Shown: positions 24,217-33,578, counted from the stretch's first letter. The stretch is 64,000 bases of DNA from Cyclobacteriaceae bacterium (GCA_028285685.1 JANQOR010000040.1:1-64000), one strand, 5' to 3'. Translations and numbers: made by a program. The notes: a model not told the origin generated them from the letters alone.

Positions 24217-26133
24217 ATGAAAAAGTTATTCATTCAACTTACTGCGTTAATAGGGCTTCTGCTGCTATTTTCGTACAATACCAATGCCCAGGATGCACTC
24301 TGGCAATTGGATTTTGAAAAAGAAATAGTGTTTAATCAAAACACTGAAGCAGGGATTCTCTTGGTGGGCACCAATGATTTCATGCTTCACGGTGTAGACA
24401 CTCGCGATGGTAACTTGCTGTGGTCCAGTGAGGCACTGCAAGGCGCCAAGAAAGTTCGAGGTGCCGATGGAAAAAAGATCGACGCAAAATATGCGTTTGA
24501 CAACTACCTCAATGTCTTGGAAGACGCTGAGTACCCCGAAATCTCGGATTTTCTTGAGGTCAAGTTTGCAGATGTAGGACAGGTATTCAAGAATTATGCG
24601 GTTATCAACATGCAGAATGGTGAGGAGGTGATCAGTCCTAGAACTGCAGGAATGCCTATCCAGAAAGTGCCGATTTTCGGAGAGTTAGCCACGTTCAACT
24701 TTGGAGGAACCGGATACATCCCGGAGTTGAGAATGATTATCATTTCAGCTACCTGGCAGGACTTCACGCAGAAAGGACAGCCCTTTATGTTTATGACTAA
24801 AATGGTTGAATTACCTTCCGCGAAGGTGATCTGGACCAATAATGACCTGGGAATTGACGGTTTCCCCTATGTGTTGGAAAACGGTGAGATCGTTCTTCCG
24901 GGTAAGACACAGATAGCACGTGTAAATGCCAAAACAGGAGAAGTAAAGTGGTCTTATAATACTTCAGAGAAGAAGCAAACGTTTGAAAGTTTTGATCTGA
25001 GCTTGGATCTTTCAACCGGATATTTCTTCGAGAAGAAGAAAAATAGTGGAGCTCTTTCTGCCGTCGATATGGGGACTGGGACCAAAAAGTGGGAAAATGA
25101 GCTGAAATTGAAGGTAGTGCCTACCATGTCAGCGATGAGCTACGGTGTGGTTGTCATTGATGACAAGAACTTCACGCTTTACGACCTCAATGGAGGTAAT
25201 GTAAAATGGACTGCTAAAAAGATCGATGGATACGTAGTGGATCTTGGAAATAAAGGAATTGCAGCAACTTCTAAAGGGAAGCAACTACTACTGCTTGACA
25301 AGGAGTCTGGAAATGTTGTTTGGGATCAAAAAATCAAAGGAATCCAAATAGACCAGATTGCTGCTAATGGCATTATGTACTCCGATCTTAAGGGACGCCT
25401 TGGCTTTATCCAGTACGACGGTGAGTTGATCTGGGATAAAAAAGGGATGCTTGAGGTTCCTGAATTAAGGTACAAACCTGAATTCACCAAGGAAATTATG
25501 TTAATCGATGGTAATCTGTATGAAGTTGATCTACTCAATGGAGATTATAAAGTGCTATACAAAGACCTTGACAAGCTGTTCGAGGGAGACGATGCTTCAC
25601 CTTCGGATGTCCAGCTTGTGGATGGAGGATATTGCTTTAGTGATGCGCAAAATATTGTAATGCTCGAACCAGATGGATCTCTTCGCTTCAACAAATACTG
25701 GGAAGCACCGGGCTTGAGTATGGCTGCTAAGATTGCGTTAAGAGTTGGTCAGGCTGCGGCTATAGCAATGGCAGCAGGAGCAGCAGCGCAATCTGCAAGG
25801 CACAAGTCACCATATGGTGGTGATACCTACTACAGCAAGATGTATGCGCAACAAGCCGATGACTGGGCAAACATAGCTGGAATGGCTGGTTCAGCCACTA
25901 AGCAAAAATTTAGTGCCACGGTCTCCAAAGGAGATATCAGGATGATCCTGACAAGAGTAGGAGCTGGTGGACAGGGCAAAAGTTCGGGACTTGTTAAAGT
26001 AGATCGAAGGACAGGAGAAGAGTTGGGTTCCTTGCTTTTAGGCGATAAGAAACCCGTCTACGACTATGATCAGGTTTCAGGTCAGGTCTTCTTCAAAGCC
26101 GACAACAAACAAATAATCAGTTATAGTTTCTAG
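24217..26133 (+). CDS. Secreted PQQ-like beta-propeller protein
   Basis: The 638-residue protein has a signal peptide (ending YNTNAQ). It then carries PQQ-type propeller repeats marked by DGNLLWSSEAL, AKTGEVKWSYNTSE, MGTGTKKWENEL, NGGNVKWTAKK and ESGNVVWDQKI, through about residue 430. An Ala-rich segment near 505-527 (QAAAIAMAAGAAAQSAR) is unusual and could be a hydrophobic or flexible arm; a last half-blade (LVKVDRRTGEELGSLLLGDKKPVYDYD) closes the protein. No quinoprotein catalytic site (paired Cys or Glu/Asn/Asp set) is evident, so it is probably a binding or scaffold protein such as a BamB-like adaptor. It precedes the caspase operon by 161 bp. Confidence 0.85.
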   Translation: MKKLFIQLTALIGLLLLFSYNTNAQDALWQLDFEKEIVFNQNTEAGILLVGTNDFMLHGVDTRDGNLLWSSEALQGAKKVRGADGKKIDAKYAFDNYLNVLEDAEYPEISDFLEVKFADVGQVFKNYAVINMQNGEEVISPRTAGMPIQKVPIFGELATFNFGGTGYIPELRMIIISATWQDFTQKGQPFMFMTKMVELPSAKVIWTNNDLGIDGFPYVLENGEIVLPGKTQIARVNAKTGEVKWSYNTSEKKQTFESFDLSLDLSTGYFFEKKKNSGALSAVDMGTGTKKWENELKLKVVPTMSAMSYGVVVIDDKNFTLYDLNGGNVKWTAKKIDGYVVDLGNKGIAATSKGKQLLLLDKESGNVVWDQKIKGIQIDQIAANGIMYSDLKGRLGFIQYDGELIWDKKGMLEVPELRYKPEFTKEIMLIDGNLYEVDLLNGDYKVLYKDLDKLFEGDDASPSDVQLVDGGYCFSDAQNIVMLEPDGSLRFNKYWEAPGLSMAAKIALRVGQAAAIAMAAGAAAQSARHKSPYGGDTYYSKMYAQQADDWANIAGMAGSATKQKFSATVSKGDIRMILTRVGAGGQGKSSGLVKVDRRTGEELGSLLLGDKKPVYDYDQVSGQVFFKADNKQIISYSF

Positions 26134-26188
26134 AACGACACCTGGAGTACTCGTCTGGTAGTCGTTGTCAGTGAGACGGAGTGAGAAG

Positions 26189-26215
26189 CTATGTGAGTGC
26201 CTGGCATTCGCATAG
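26189..26215 (+). terminator. Strong hairpin between propeller and caspase genes
   Basis: Arms 26189-26201 and 26203-26215 pair over 12 to 13 positions, including one U-G and one G-U pair in plus-strand RNA that would be mismatches in the minus strand. It sits 56 bp after the propeller gene and 80 bp before the caspase gene. The following TGTTCTCCTCC is only moderately T-rich, so it may be a terminator, a processing site or a leaky attenuator. Confidence 0.45.
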
Positions 26216-26294
26216 TGTTCTCCTCCGAAACTGAGCAATACCTCTGACGCACGCTTATTTCGAAAATCAACAGGTAATCAAAACATCTATAGCT

Positions 26295-29200
26295 ATGTCA
26301 TCGATCATCCGTACCGCATTTGTTTTTTTACTAATACTTGCCGGGTTGTTTTGCCTGGCCCAGGATACTAAGCTAGTCGTCAGACAAGGTCATAAGGAGA
26401 GTATCAATATGGTGAAGTACTCACCAACTGGAAAACACATTTACTCAGCGAGTGAGGACAAAACAATCAAGATGTGGGATGTCTCAACCGGGATTGACAT
26501 CAACACATTCAACGCACATGAATCAGGGGTGAACACAATCTCTCTCTCGAAAGATGGTCTGATTCTGGTCTCAGGAGACAAATCAGGGACCATTATTATT
26601 TGGGATGCGCTAACCGGGACTGTAAAGAAGAAAATTGAGGCGCACGACGGTGCTGTCCTTACCGCCAAGCTGTCTTCCGACGCACAGGTAATTGCTTCCG
26701 GTGGGGAGGACAAAATTCTCAAGCTTTGGAATCTTTCCGGGGACACGATTAAGACAATTACTGGATTTTCCGCACCCATAACCAATCTTGCTATCTCTCC
26801 TGACAACGAACGTATAGTCACCGGAGGCGGCAAAAACAATGGGGTAGAGGTGAAATTGGTGGATCCTGACAAGGGAGTTATTCTGGCTGACGCCCTGGAT
26901 AATGTGAAGGGCTCAGGTGCAGCTTTGGCCTACACAAAAGTACTTATGACCGGATTCGCACTGGTTGGAAATGTAGCAAATGGAAGAATTGGAAAGGGAA
27001 TGACGACCATCTTCATAATGAGCTACTCTAACATCGAATTCACGGATGATGGTAAAAAAATTCTCTTCTCACAAAATCTTTATACACCATTTATTGCCGG
27101 AAAAGGCGATGAAAAAGATACGGGTGGCGCTAGTGCTTCTATTGTTGAACTATCCGAAAACAGGAATTCCTTCGGCGAAGTCTCGCGCCCAAACCGATGG
27201 AGCATACCACATCCACGTGGAGTAGCGGTCTTCAATAAGGATCAGACCAAGGTCATCGTGAATGAGGCACGTTCGATCAAAGTCTATGATATTGAGAATG
27301 CGGAATTTCCAGAGCCTGGTAACAAGGAAGCCATTCAATATGTACCACCTGTTGCTAAGGAAATTGAAAATATACCTACTAACACGAATTGGCTTGCCCT
27401 TTCACCTGATTACCGAACGATTGTCACATCAGATGACAATCGCCAATTGAAGTTGTGGGATTACGAGTCCGGTCGCAAGATCCGCGACCTACAGGGATAT
27501 GTGCAGCCTGCTCTGGCAGTAGATGCGTTGCCAGACGGAAAGCATGTTTTAGTAGGTTCGCTGGATCGAAACATGACGATGTGGGACATTACTACTGGGC
27601 AGCTGGTTCGAACCTTTGATCGATCGTCGGATGTCAATCACATTGACGTTTCCTCAGACGGCAAATACATGGCAACTACAGCTGTGAATACCAAATTCCT
27701 TAAAGTCTGGAATTTCAAGACAGGCCGACTTCTGCGTTCCTTAATGGAAAAGAAAGATGACGTGGTTTGGGTGAAGTTCAACCCCGAAGATGAAGATAAG
27801 ATTTGGGCGTTGACTGAAAATGATGATTTAAAAGAATGGTCCATTAAGGAATTTAAGATTAAAGGGAAAGTGAAAGCTGATTATCGATCTCTGGAAGATA
27901 AGTTCCAAAAAAATAACTACTCAGTCAGTTTCGACAAGTATGAGCTGACGGTGTCAAACGCCGGGTCTACCTTGTTCAAGGATATACAATTAGGATTGAT
28001 CACCGACGCAGTGTTCAGCACGGATGGAAGATTTCTTATTACTACGAATGAAGCGGGAGAAATTTCGATGTACAATCTAGCATCGAAATCAAAAACAGTC
28101 AGTATGGCACTTATCGGTGAAAGCGAGTTCATTACCTACACTCCGGACTACTACTACACGTCCTCAAAGGGTGCAGCTAAAGCCATCGCGTTTAAGTCTG
28201 AGAACCAGGTGCTTCCCTTTGAACAATTTGAACTCAAATACAACCGACCAGATGTCGTTGCCAATGCACTAGGATATGCTTCCGACAAGTTGATTGTTTC
28301 ATATAAGGCGGCATATCAAAAACGTTTAAAACGACTGGGCTTCACCGAATCCACCTTGGAGAGCAATTTTGATCTACCGAAGGTGAGTGTTGATGTTGGA
28401 AGCTTGCCGCTGGAAACTTCCGAGTCAGAGTTAACTTTTAAAGCGAAAGCCTTAGATGCAAAAAGCACGATAAAACGCTTGTCAGTCTATGTAAATGATG
28501 TGCCCGTTTTTGGTTCGATGGGGATTGATGTGTCCGGTCAAAATGCCCAGGAAATAGAACAAGATATATCACTTAAGCTGTCTGCGGGATTGAACGAGAT
28601 AAAGGTGTCAGCTACAAATCAGAAAGGCCAGGAATCCTTAGCTCAGACGTTCGAAATTCAGTATACCGCTGATTACGACAAACCGGACCTCTATTTGGCT
28701 TCAATTGGTATTTCTCAATATCAACAGGATTCCTACAACCTGGCATTTGCTGCCAAGGATGCCTCGGATATTGTTAACACATTGAACGCTTCCAGTGCCT
28801 ACGAGAAAGTCAATGTGAAGCTAATCACGAACACAGAAGCGACAGACTCACAGATTAAATCGGTTCGAAGTTTTGTTGAGCAGGCAAAGGTGGATGATGT
28901 GGTCATGATCTTTATTGCAGGACATGGTGTGTTGGATGATCAATACAACTACTATTTCGCAACCCACAATATTGATTTTAATAACCCTTCGAACGGTGGC
29001 CTTCCATACGAAGAATTGGAGAAGATTATCGATGGGATTGACTGTCGAAATAAAATCTTAATGATGGATACCTGTCACTCTGGAGAACTCGACCAGGATG
29101 ATGTGGAGGTCGCAGCGGAACAAACTAAATCCGTAGGGTCTGTTTCCTTTCGATCTACAGGTGCGATTGTTAAGCTAAAGGAAAACAGTTTTGGTCTTGA

Positions 29201-29504
29201 GAATACACTCGAACTGTCGAAGGCGCTGTTTGGGGATTTGAAAAAGGGTACAGGTGCCACTGTTATTTCTGCCGCTGGCGGAACCGAGTTTGCCGCGGAA
29301 GGAATCAACTCATCCAACGGACTGTTCACGGCTAGCTTTCTTGAGGGACTGAAGACAAGGAGAGCCGATCGCAATAGAGATAGAAGCTATACGGTATCTG
29401 AGATCAGAAGCTACATAAGTGAGCAGGTCATTAACAAAAGCGGTGGTAGTCAAGTACCGACATCTCGCGAGGAAAATATAAAAAATGACTTCAGGGTTTA
29501 TTGA
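26295..29504 (+). CDS. Secreted WD40-repeat caspase-like protease
   Basis: The 1069-residue protein has a signal peptide (ending LAGLFCLAQD). It carries WD40 repeats (about 25-650: GKHIYSASEDKTIKMWD, GLILVSGDKSGTIIIWD, VIASGGEDKILKLWN and others), an Ig-like linker (about 695-790) and a C-terminal caspase fold (about 795-1069). The catalytic dyad is visible: His877 in IAGHGVLDDQ and Cys927 in MMDTCHSGE, as in metacaspase/caspase (C14) peptidases. Most bacterial WD40-caspases are cytoplasmic, while the signal peptide here points to the periplasm or surface. It heads an operon with a secreted unknown (21-bp gap) and a CHASE2 membrane protein. Substrate and activator are unknown. Confidence 0.93.
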   Translation: MSSIIRTAFVFLLILAGLFCLAQDTKLVVRQGHKESINMVKYSPTGKHIYSASEDKTIKMWDVSTGIDINTFNAHESGVNTISLSKDGLILVSGDKSGTIIIWDALTGTVKKKIEAHDGAVLTAKLSSDAQVIASGGEDKILKLWNLSGDTIKTITGFSAPITNLAISPDNERIVTGGGKNNGVEVKLVDPDKGVILADALDNVKGSGAALAYTKVLMTGFALVGNVANGRIGKGMTTIFIMSYSNIEFTDDGKKILFSQNLYTPFIAGKGDEKDTGGASASIVELSENRNSFGEVSRPNRWSIPHPRGVAVFNKDQTKVIVNEARSIKVYDIENAEFPEPGNKEAIQYVPPVAKEIENIPTNTNWLALSPDYRTIVTSDDNRQLKLWDYESGRKIRDLQGYVQPALAVDALPDGKHVLVGSLDRNMTMWDITTGQLVRTFDRSSDVNHIDVSSDGKYMATTAVNTKFLKVWNFKTGRLLRSLMEKKDDVVWVKFNPEDEDKIWALTENDDLKEWSIKEFKIKGKVKADYRSLEDKFQKNNYSVSFDKYELTVSNAGSTLFKDIQLGLITDAVFSTDGRFLITTNEAGEISMYNLASKSKTVSMALIGESEFITYTPDYYYTSSKGAAKAIAFKSENQVLPFEQFELKYNRPDVVANALGYASDKLIVSYKAAYQKRLKRLGFTESTLESNFDLPKVSVDVGSLPLETSESELTFKAKALDAKSTIKRLSVYVNDVPVFGSMGIDVSGQNAQEIEQDISLKLSAGLNEIKVSATNQKGQESLAQTFEIQYTADYDKPDLYLASIGISQYQQDSYNLAFAAKDASDIVNTLNASSAYEKVNVKLITNTEATDSQIKSVRSFVEQAKVDDVVMIFIAGHGVLDDQYNYYFATHNIDFNNPSNGGLPYEELEKIIDGIDCRNKILMMDTCHSGELDQDDVEVAAEQTKSVGSVSFRSTGAIVKLKENSFGLENTLELSKALFGDLKKGTGATVISAAGGTEFAAEGINSSNGLFTASFLEGLKTRRADRNRDRSYTVSEIRSYISEQVINKSGGSQVPTSREENIKNDFRVY

Positions 29505-29525
29505 TTTATAACAAGAACAATCCAA

Positions 29526-30299
29526 ATGAAACAAATCATAACAACGTTTTCGATCCTAGCTTCAATTACACTTTTTGGCCAAAACTATACGGTCATCCAT
29601 TCGATAGGGAAGATTTACGATACTTCTACTGGTGCTTATCTTCGGAAGGGGTCCAAAGTAGGTGAGTCAACAGAACTGAAGTTTGAAACGAAGGGAGCAA
29701 AGGCAGCCGTGCTAAGTTCAAGCCGTGGCAGATTCATCATTCAAAAAAATAGTACTTCTCAACAGCAAGGAGACTTGGCTTATACGCTGTCTTCAGTGAT
29801 TTCACCTGTCAGGGGTCGTCTAAGCACAAGGGCAGGAGGTATCAACAATCTGCTGGATTTTCAGAAGCATTTTGGAGAAGGTTCAGTTGCGATCATAGGG
29901 AAGGAATATAGCGTTGCAGTTTCACCAAATGCCTATCCAATGAATGAAAGCAAGTTCTTTTACGCTCAATACACGTACAAAGGAGAGCGAATAAACAAGA
30001 AGTTGCCCAGCAATGGAGACTCGCTGGTATTTGCGATTGCTTCACTCTATGCTGTGGATGACTCTGCCATTGATCCGGGAGAAGTTTCGGATGCCCAACT
30101 CTTTTATTACAACAGTGATAGCGAGGAATCTTCACTGATTACCTCACTGGAATTTGGAGTGGTCACCGCGGAAGATTTAGAAACATTATCAGGTTCGTTT
30201 TCGGATTTGTCGGAGGAAGACCGAACGACTGCCTTGTTGGAGATTATCAATGATTTATATGGTAAATGCTCTAAGGCGCAGTTGCTAAAGTCCTTGTAA
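29526..30299 (+). CDS. Secreted protein of unknown function in caspase operon
   Basis: The 257-residue protein has a signal peptide (MKQIITTFSILASITLFGQN). The first half (YTVIHSIGKIYDTSTGAYLRKGSKVGESTELKFETKGAKAAVLSSSRGRFIIQ) reads like a FecR/SH3-like beta module seen in proteins that carry a 'baseline plus threshold' motif, followed by SSVISPVRGRLSTRAGG. The second half ends in an acidic helical region (about 195-257). I do not recognise a named family. It sits between the caspase protein (21 bp) and the CHASE2 protein (9 bp), so all three should be made together. It may be an adaptor, substrate or inhibitor of the caspase. Confidence 0.8.
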   Translation: MKQIITTFSILASITLFGQNYTVIHSIGKIYDTSTGAYLRKGSKVGESTELKFETKGAKAAVLSSSRGRFIIQKNSTSQQQGDLAYTLSSVISPVRGRLSTRAGGINNLLDFQKHFGEGSVAIIGKEYSVAVSPNAYPMNESKFFYAQYTYKGERINKKLPSNGDSLVFAIASLYAVDDSAIDPGEVSDAQLFYYNSDSEESSLITSLEFGVVTAEDLETLSGSFSDLSEEDRTTALLEIINDLYGKCSKAQLLKSL

Positions 30300-30308
30300 T
30301 GAAGACCT

Positions 30309-31475
30309 ATGGTTAAAAAGGTTGTTCTATACTCGGCGATCGTTGTGCACTCGCTGTTGATGATCGTTTTCACCCTCTACCTTATGAAGCTTCCTTGGCT
30401 TGCCAGTGATGAGAAGTTCTTAATTTGGAGTACCTCCGCACTTAAGTTCTCTACAAGGGAAGTTCCACCGTCAGAGCAATTCGCCTTCATCAATACCTCT
30501 TACGATCTGCAGTTGATTGATCGCATTGATGAGTATGGATTTCCAATTGGAAATCAGGCGATTACCGATCGTCAGAAGTTGGCCCAGCTGTTCGGTGTAA
30601 TAAATTCCGGAGCGGTTAAACCTAAGTACATCTTTTGTGATATTCATTTCGTAGATGCGACAGAATCGGACTCGATGTTATACGATGAATTGCTGAGATT
30701 CGACAACATCATTTTGTCAGCACACTTGAATGATGGAGGTGTGCTGGAGGCTCCGATTTTCAAGGGCATAAACTATGGGCTTTCAGATTATGTGATCGGA
30801 AGTGTTTTTGATGGTGTGTACAAATACCAGTTGATCTACCAGGACTCGTTGAAACTCACACCCCTAAAGGTGTATGAAGCACTGGAACAAGCCTCGACAA
30901 GACGATGGGGGCCATTGGTAAACGTCGGTGGCAAATGGACGCTGAATAATTTCATCATGAATTACCGACTCCTGCAAAAAGATATAGCAGATCTTGAAGC
31001 CGGGTTTAATCCGGTAAGCTTAGGAGAGCTCCTGTTTCTGGAAGATGCTGACATTCAGGAGTTTCTTGCGGATAAAATTGTGGTTATTGGTGATTTCTTT
31101 GAAAATGACATGCACGAAACTATGTTTGAAGTCACTTCCGGTCCTCTCATCCTCCTAAACGCTTTTCTTTCGATCAAAACAGGAGATACTATCATAAGTG
31201 TCGGTTTTTTTCTGATCATGCTTGTCGCCTATCTATATCTCAGTTACATGGTGTTTGTAGAGGGTGACTATATGGAAAAACAGGTTAGCAAACTTGGCTC
31301 TGCAGCTGTCACTAAGTATCTCATAGGTTTTGCGAGCTACCTGATCTTGTTGACGATTCTATCCATTATCACTTTTTTTCTATTCAATATTCACATCAAC
31401 ATCTTCTTTGTAGCAGTGATTTTCTACCTATCTGACAAGGTAGTTGGAATAGGTAGGAGGTTGATTAAAAATTAG
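30309..31475 (+). CDS. CHASE2-domain membrane protein without output domain
   Basis: The 388-residue protein has an N-terminal membrane helix (about 5-27), a periplasmic CHASE2-like sensor domain (about 55-290; YIFCDIHFVDATESD and DKIVVIGDFFENDMHETMFEVTSGPLILLNAFLSI are characteristic) and three C-terminal membrane helices (about 295-317, 336-357 and 360-378). CHASE2 domains normally feed a cytoplasmic kinase or cyclase, but here the chain ends ten residues after the last helix, so the signal must pass to another membrane or periplasmic partner. As the last gene of the caspase operon it probably senses or anchors the secreted partners. Confidence 0.82.
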   Translation: MVKKVVLYSAIVVHSLLMIVFTLYLMKLPWLASDEKFLIWSTSALKFSTREVPPSEQFAFINTSYDLQLIDRIDEYGFPIGNQAITDRQKLAQLFGVINSGAVKPKYIFCDIHFVDATESDSMLYDELLRFDNIILSAHLNDGGVLEAPIFKGINYGLSDYVIGSVFDGVYKYQLIYQDSLKLTPLKVYEALEQASTRRWGPLVNVGGKWTLNNFIMNYRLLQKDIADLEAGFNPVSLGELLFLEDADIQEFLADKIVVIGDFFENDMHETMFEVTSGPLILLNAFLSIKTGDTIISVGFFLIMLVAYLYLSYMVFVEGDYMEKQVSKLGSAAVTKYLIGFASYLILLTILSIITFFLFNIHINIFFVAVIFYLSDKVVGIGRRLIKN

Positions 31476-31522
31476 ATACCTCGTCCTCATGAGTTACGAA
31501 GAGAAGTGCTCTATCTTGACTT

Positions 31523-31568
31523 GAACTACTAATTATTTAGTAGTTCTACTAACTTTTTAGTATATTTG
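31523..31568 (+). promoter_or_regulatory. Two BlaI/MecI-like operators over a -7 box
   Basis: Operator 1 is a perfect 10-bp dyad, GAACTACTAA-TTAT-TTAGTAGTTC (31523-31546). Operator 2 is TACTAA-CTTT-TTAGTA (31547-31562). The second runs into TATATTTG (31561-31568), a full TAnnTTTG -7 box, 17 bp before the M56 protease start. BlaI/MecI repressors use TACTA...TAGTA dyads, so repression by such a protein is likely. Confidence 0.65.
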
Positions 31569-31585
31569 TCGTAACATACAAGAAG

Positions 31586-32830
31586 ATGGAGAGTTATTTA
31601 CTGAAATCGAGTCTGCTACTGGCTATTCTCTATGTGTTTTACCTGCTCATTTTGAAGGATGAATCAAATCATCAATTAAAGCGATTCATTGGACTTGCAT
31701 GTGTCATTTTTTCATCCTGCTTTCTACTTATTCCAGCTGACAGTGTTGAGATATCTGAAGAATTTCCGACTGCTGTCCAGACTGTGCTGGAAAGCTCATC
31801 ATACGTGCAACGAAGCATTTCGAACGTAGTATTTGATAATCCAGCCAATTGGTATTTGATCGTCTATTTTATGGGTGTAGGCGTGTTTTCAATTCGCTCT
31901 CTTGCAGGACTGATTACACTTATTGGTTTCTACGTAAAGTCTGAGAAATCAAAGCGATGGGGCTTCAAAGTAGTTGCTCCTGAACAGAGTATCTCACCAT
32001 TTACCTTTTTTAATATACTGTTCATTAGTAAACAAGATATTGAGGCAGATAGCATTGATGCACTTGTCAGACATGAACAGTTGCACAGAGATCAACTCCA
32101 CTCATTTGACACCATTCTATTCGAGTTCTTAACCATCTTGTTTTGGTTCAACCCAGCTATCTGGCTCTTCCAGCGAGACATTAAGGCTGAGCACGAGTAT
32201 TTGGCAGATGAGTATGTGTTGAGAAAAGGATTTGACAGGCTGAATTATCAGCATTTGCTGTTTAAAGCACGAACTGGAATTTCCTTCTGGTCAGGCAGTC
32301 ATTTGAGTTATTCAACAAGTTTAAAAAAGAGATTTAAAATGATGGAGAACGAGAAAAGAAGTGCAAGGAGCAGCTATTTCAGGGCTGCAGTCTTTTTGCC
32401 ACTCACAATTGTATTAGCATTGATCGTGTCCTCTTCACCATTAGTCGTGAATGGACAGTCAAACGATGGAATCCCAAATTTCAGACTATACTATGGCGAT
32501 GAAAAGGTGGATTGGAGCCGAGAGGTAGATCTTGAAAAGGGAGTTTCACCAGCTACAAGATTTATTCATGCAGTGGTCAAGGATACGGGAGCTTTGCAAA
32601 TTAGGGTTAGTCTACTGTACGTAACGCATATAAGGAAAGGCCTTAGTACAGGTCAGATGAGGGCTGGTGGAAGGATCCCCATGGGGAGTTTTTTTGGAAA
32701 TGTCGAAGCGGAAAGAGGGGATAGATTAATTGTGGAAATCGTGCAATATCAGACACGAAATGCTGAAGGGAAGATAGAAACACGCGATTTAGAACATTCA
32801 AAAGTGTTCAGTTTTCCAGTTCTTTTTTGA
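31586..32830 (+). CDS. BlaR1-type M56 metallopeptidase (orphan)
   Basis: The 414-residue protein has N-terminal membrane helices (about 3-22, 33-50 and 88-116), then an M56 zinc protease domain with HEQLH (163-167, the HExxH motif) and the third-ligand region AEHEYLADEYV (Glu204), flanked by the FEFLTILFWFNPAIWLFQRD hairpin. A further helix (about 268-288) leads to a C-terminal extracytoplasmic domain of ~125 residues, which is not a penicillin-binding domain. In BlaR1/MecR1 systems the protease cleaves the BlaI repressor after signal binding. Here no blaI gene is adjacent, although two BlaI-like operators precede the gene. The repressor must be encoded elsewhere. Confidence 0.9.
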   Translation: MESYLLKSSLLLAILYVFYLLILKDESNHQLKRFIGLACVIFSSCFLLIPADSVEISEEFPTAVQTVLESSSYVQRSISNVVFDNPANWYLIVYFMGVGVFSIRSLAGLITLIGFYVKSEKSKRWGFKVVAPEQSISPFTFFNILFISKQDIEADSIDALVRHEQLHRDQLHSFDTILFEFLTILFWFNPAIWLFQRDIKAEHEYLADEYVLRKGFDRLNYQHLLFKARTGISFWSGSHLSYSTSLKKRFKMMENEKRSARSSYFRAAVFLPLTIVLALIVSSSPLVVNGQSNDGIPNFRLYYGDEKVDWSREVDLEKGVSPATRFIHAVVKDTGALQIRVSLLYVTHIRKGLSTGQMRAGGRIPMGSFFGNVEAERGDRLIVEIVQYQTRNAEGKIETRDLEHSKVFSFPVLF

Positions 32831-32849
32831 AGCTATAGATTACATCGCT

Positions 32850-33422
32850 CTACTTTTTTTGAGAGGACGCGGAAATTTTTGCTGAAGCTCTATTGTTCTC
32901 GACAGGGTTCAAGCTCTGCTCCATCGCAAGCATCTCCTGCTCGGTGCAAAGTTTGGTCGTCTCCAGAAAAGAGAGAATATAGCGTCCGTATGATGGATCG
33001 AGATTCATGTCCTGAACGTTGCTAAGATTGCGGACGATCATATTGGTGTCCTCGTCCATGTTTTTACTCATCCCAAGGAATTTGGGAATGTTGTATTCGA
33101 TAGATAGCCTCAGAAATCGAATCTCTATATTATCTATATCAGATTTGACAGCCTCTTCCATCATGTCGGCATATTTTAATACTTGCTTAAATTTTGAAAG
33201 GGGATTCCAAACTATTCGAGCCATCATTGCTTCAGAAACCGCTCGGTACGCGTTAACCGTTGGAGTACTCAGCTCGCTTTCATTTAAAAACTTGCGGAAT
33301 TCTTTCGTTTGATCCGGAGACATAACCGCATCATGAAATTGCTTTCGAATGTCCAGGATAGACTGAGACATTGCATTTACAGCAGTAATACATATGATAA
33401 GAGTCAAGAACCTGCGCATCAT
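32850..33422 (-). CDS. Secreted helical protein of unknown function
   Basis: The ATG pair at 33422/33419 gives a signal peptide (MMRRFLTLIICITAVNAMSQ); the frame is open for 14 residues further upstream without likeness to a leader. The mature ~170 residues are helical (TKEFRKFLNESEL, PLSKFKQVLKYADMMEEAVKSDIDNIEIRFLRL, CTEQEMLAMEQSL). I recognise no family. It is divergent from a PadR-permease module (156-bp gap), matching the secreted helical protein beside the PadR gene at 14590, so a periplasmic helper of the permease is a reasonable guess. It converges with the M56 gene after 19 bp. Confidence 0.78.
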   Translation of the reverse strand: MMRRFLTLIICITAVNAMSQSILDIRKQFHDAVMSPDQTKEFRKFLNESELSTPTVNAYRAVSEAMMARIVWNPLSKFKQVLKYADMMEEAVKSDIDNIEIRFLRLSIEYNIPKFLGMSKNMDEDTNMIVRNLSNVQDMNLDPSYGRYILSFLETTKLCTEQEMLAMEQSLNPVENNRASAKISASSQKK

Positions 33423-33509
33423 ATCTAAATAACCAATAAGTCTGGAATATGTTTGAAAATGCAAGGCTCGATTTTTCAGGCGAAGAAATTTTCAGTCTTG
33501 TTGAAACCA

Positions 33510-33563
33510 TTTGTATTGCAATTACGAATAATATGTTTGATTATATATATTGCAATTACGAAT
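33510..33563 (+). promoter_or_regulatory. PadR promoter with tandem operator repeat
   Basis: TATTGCAATTACGAAT occurs twice exactly (33514-33529 and 33548-33563), 34 bp apart. Between the copies lies TATGTTTG (33532-33539), a full TAnnTTTG -7 box, and TTTG at 33510-33513 is a -33 box with an 18-bp spacer. One repeat fills the promoter spacer and the other covers the start of transcription, an arrangement suited to repression by the PadR protein encoded from 33579. Confidence 0.62.
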
Positions 33564-33578
33564 CATATACTATAAACC

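Noticed and set aside
26441-26872. 143-codon minus-strand frame inside the caspase gene
   Set aside because: It lies wholly opposite the WD40 coding sequence and has no recognisable protein pattern; it is a shadow of the real gene.
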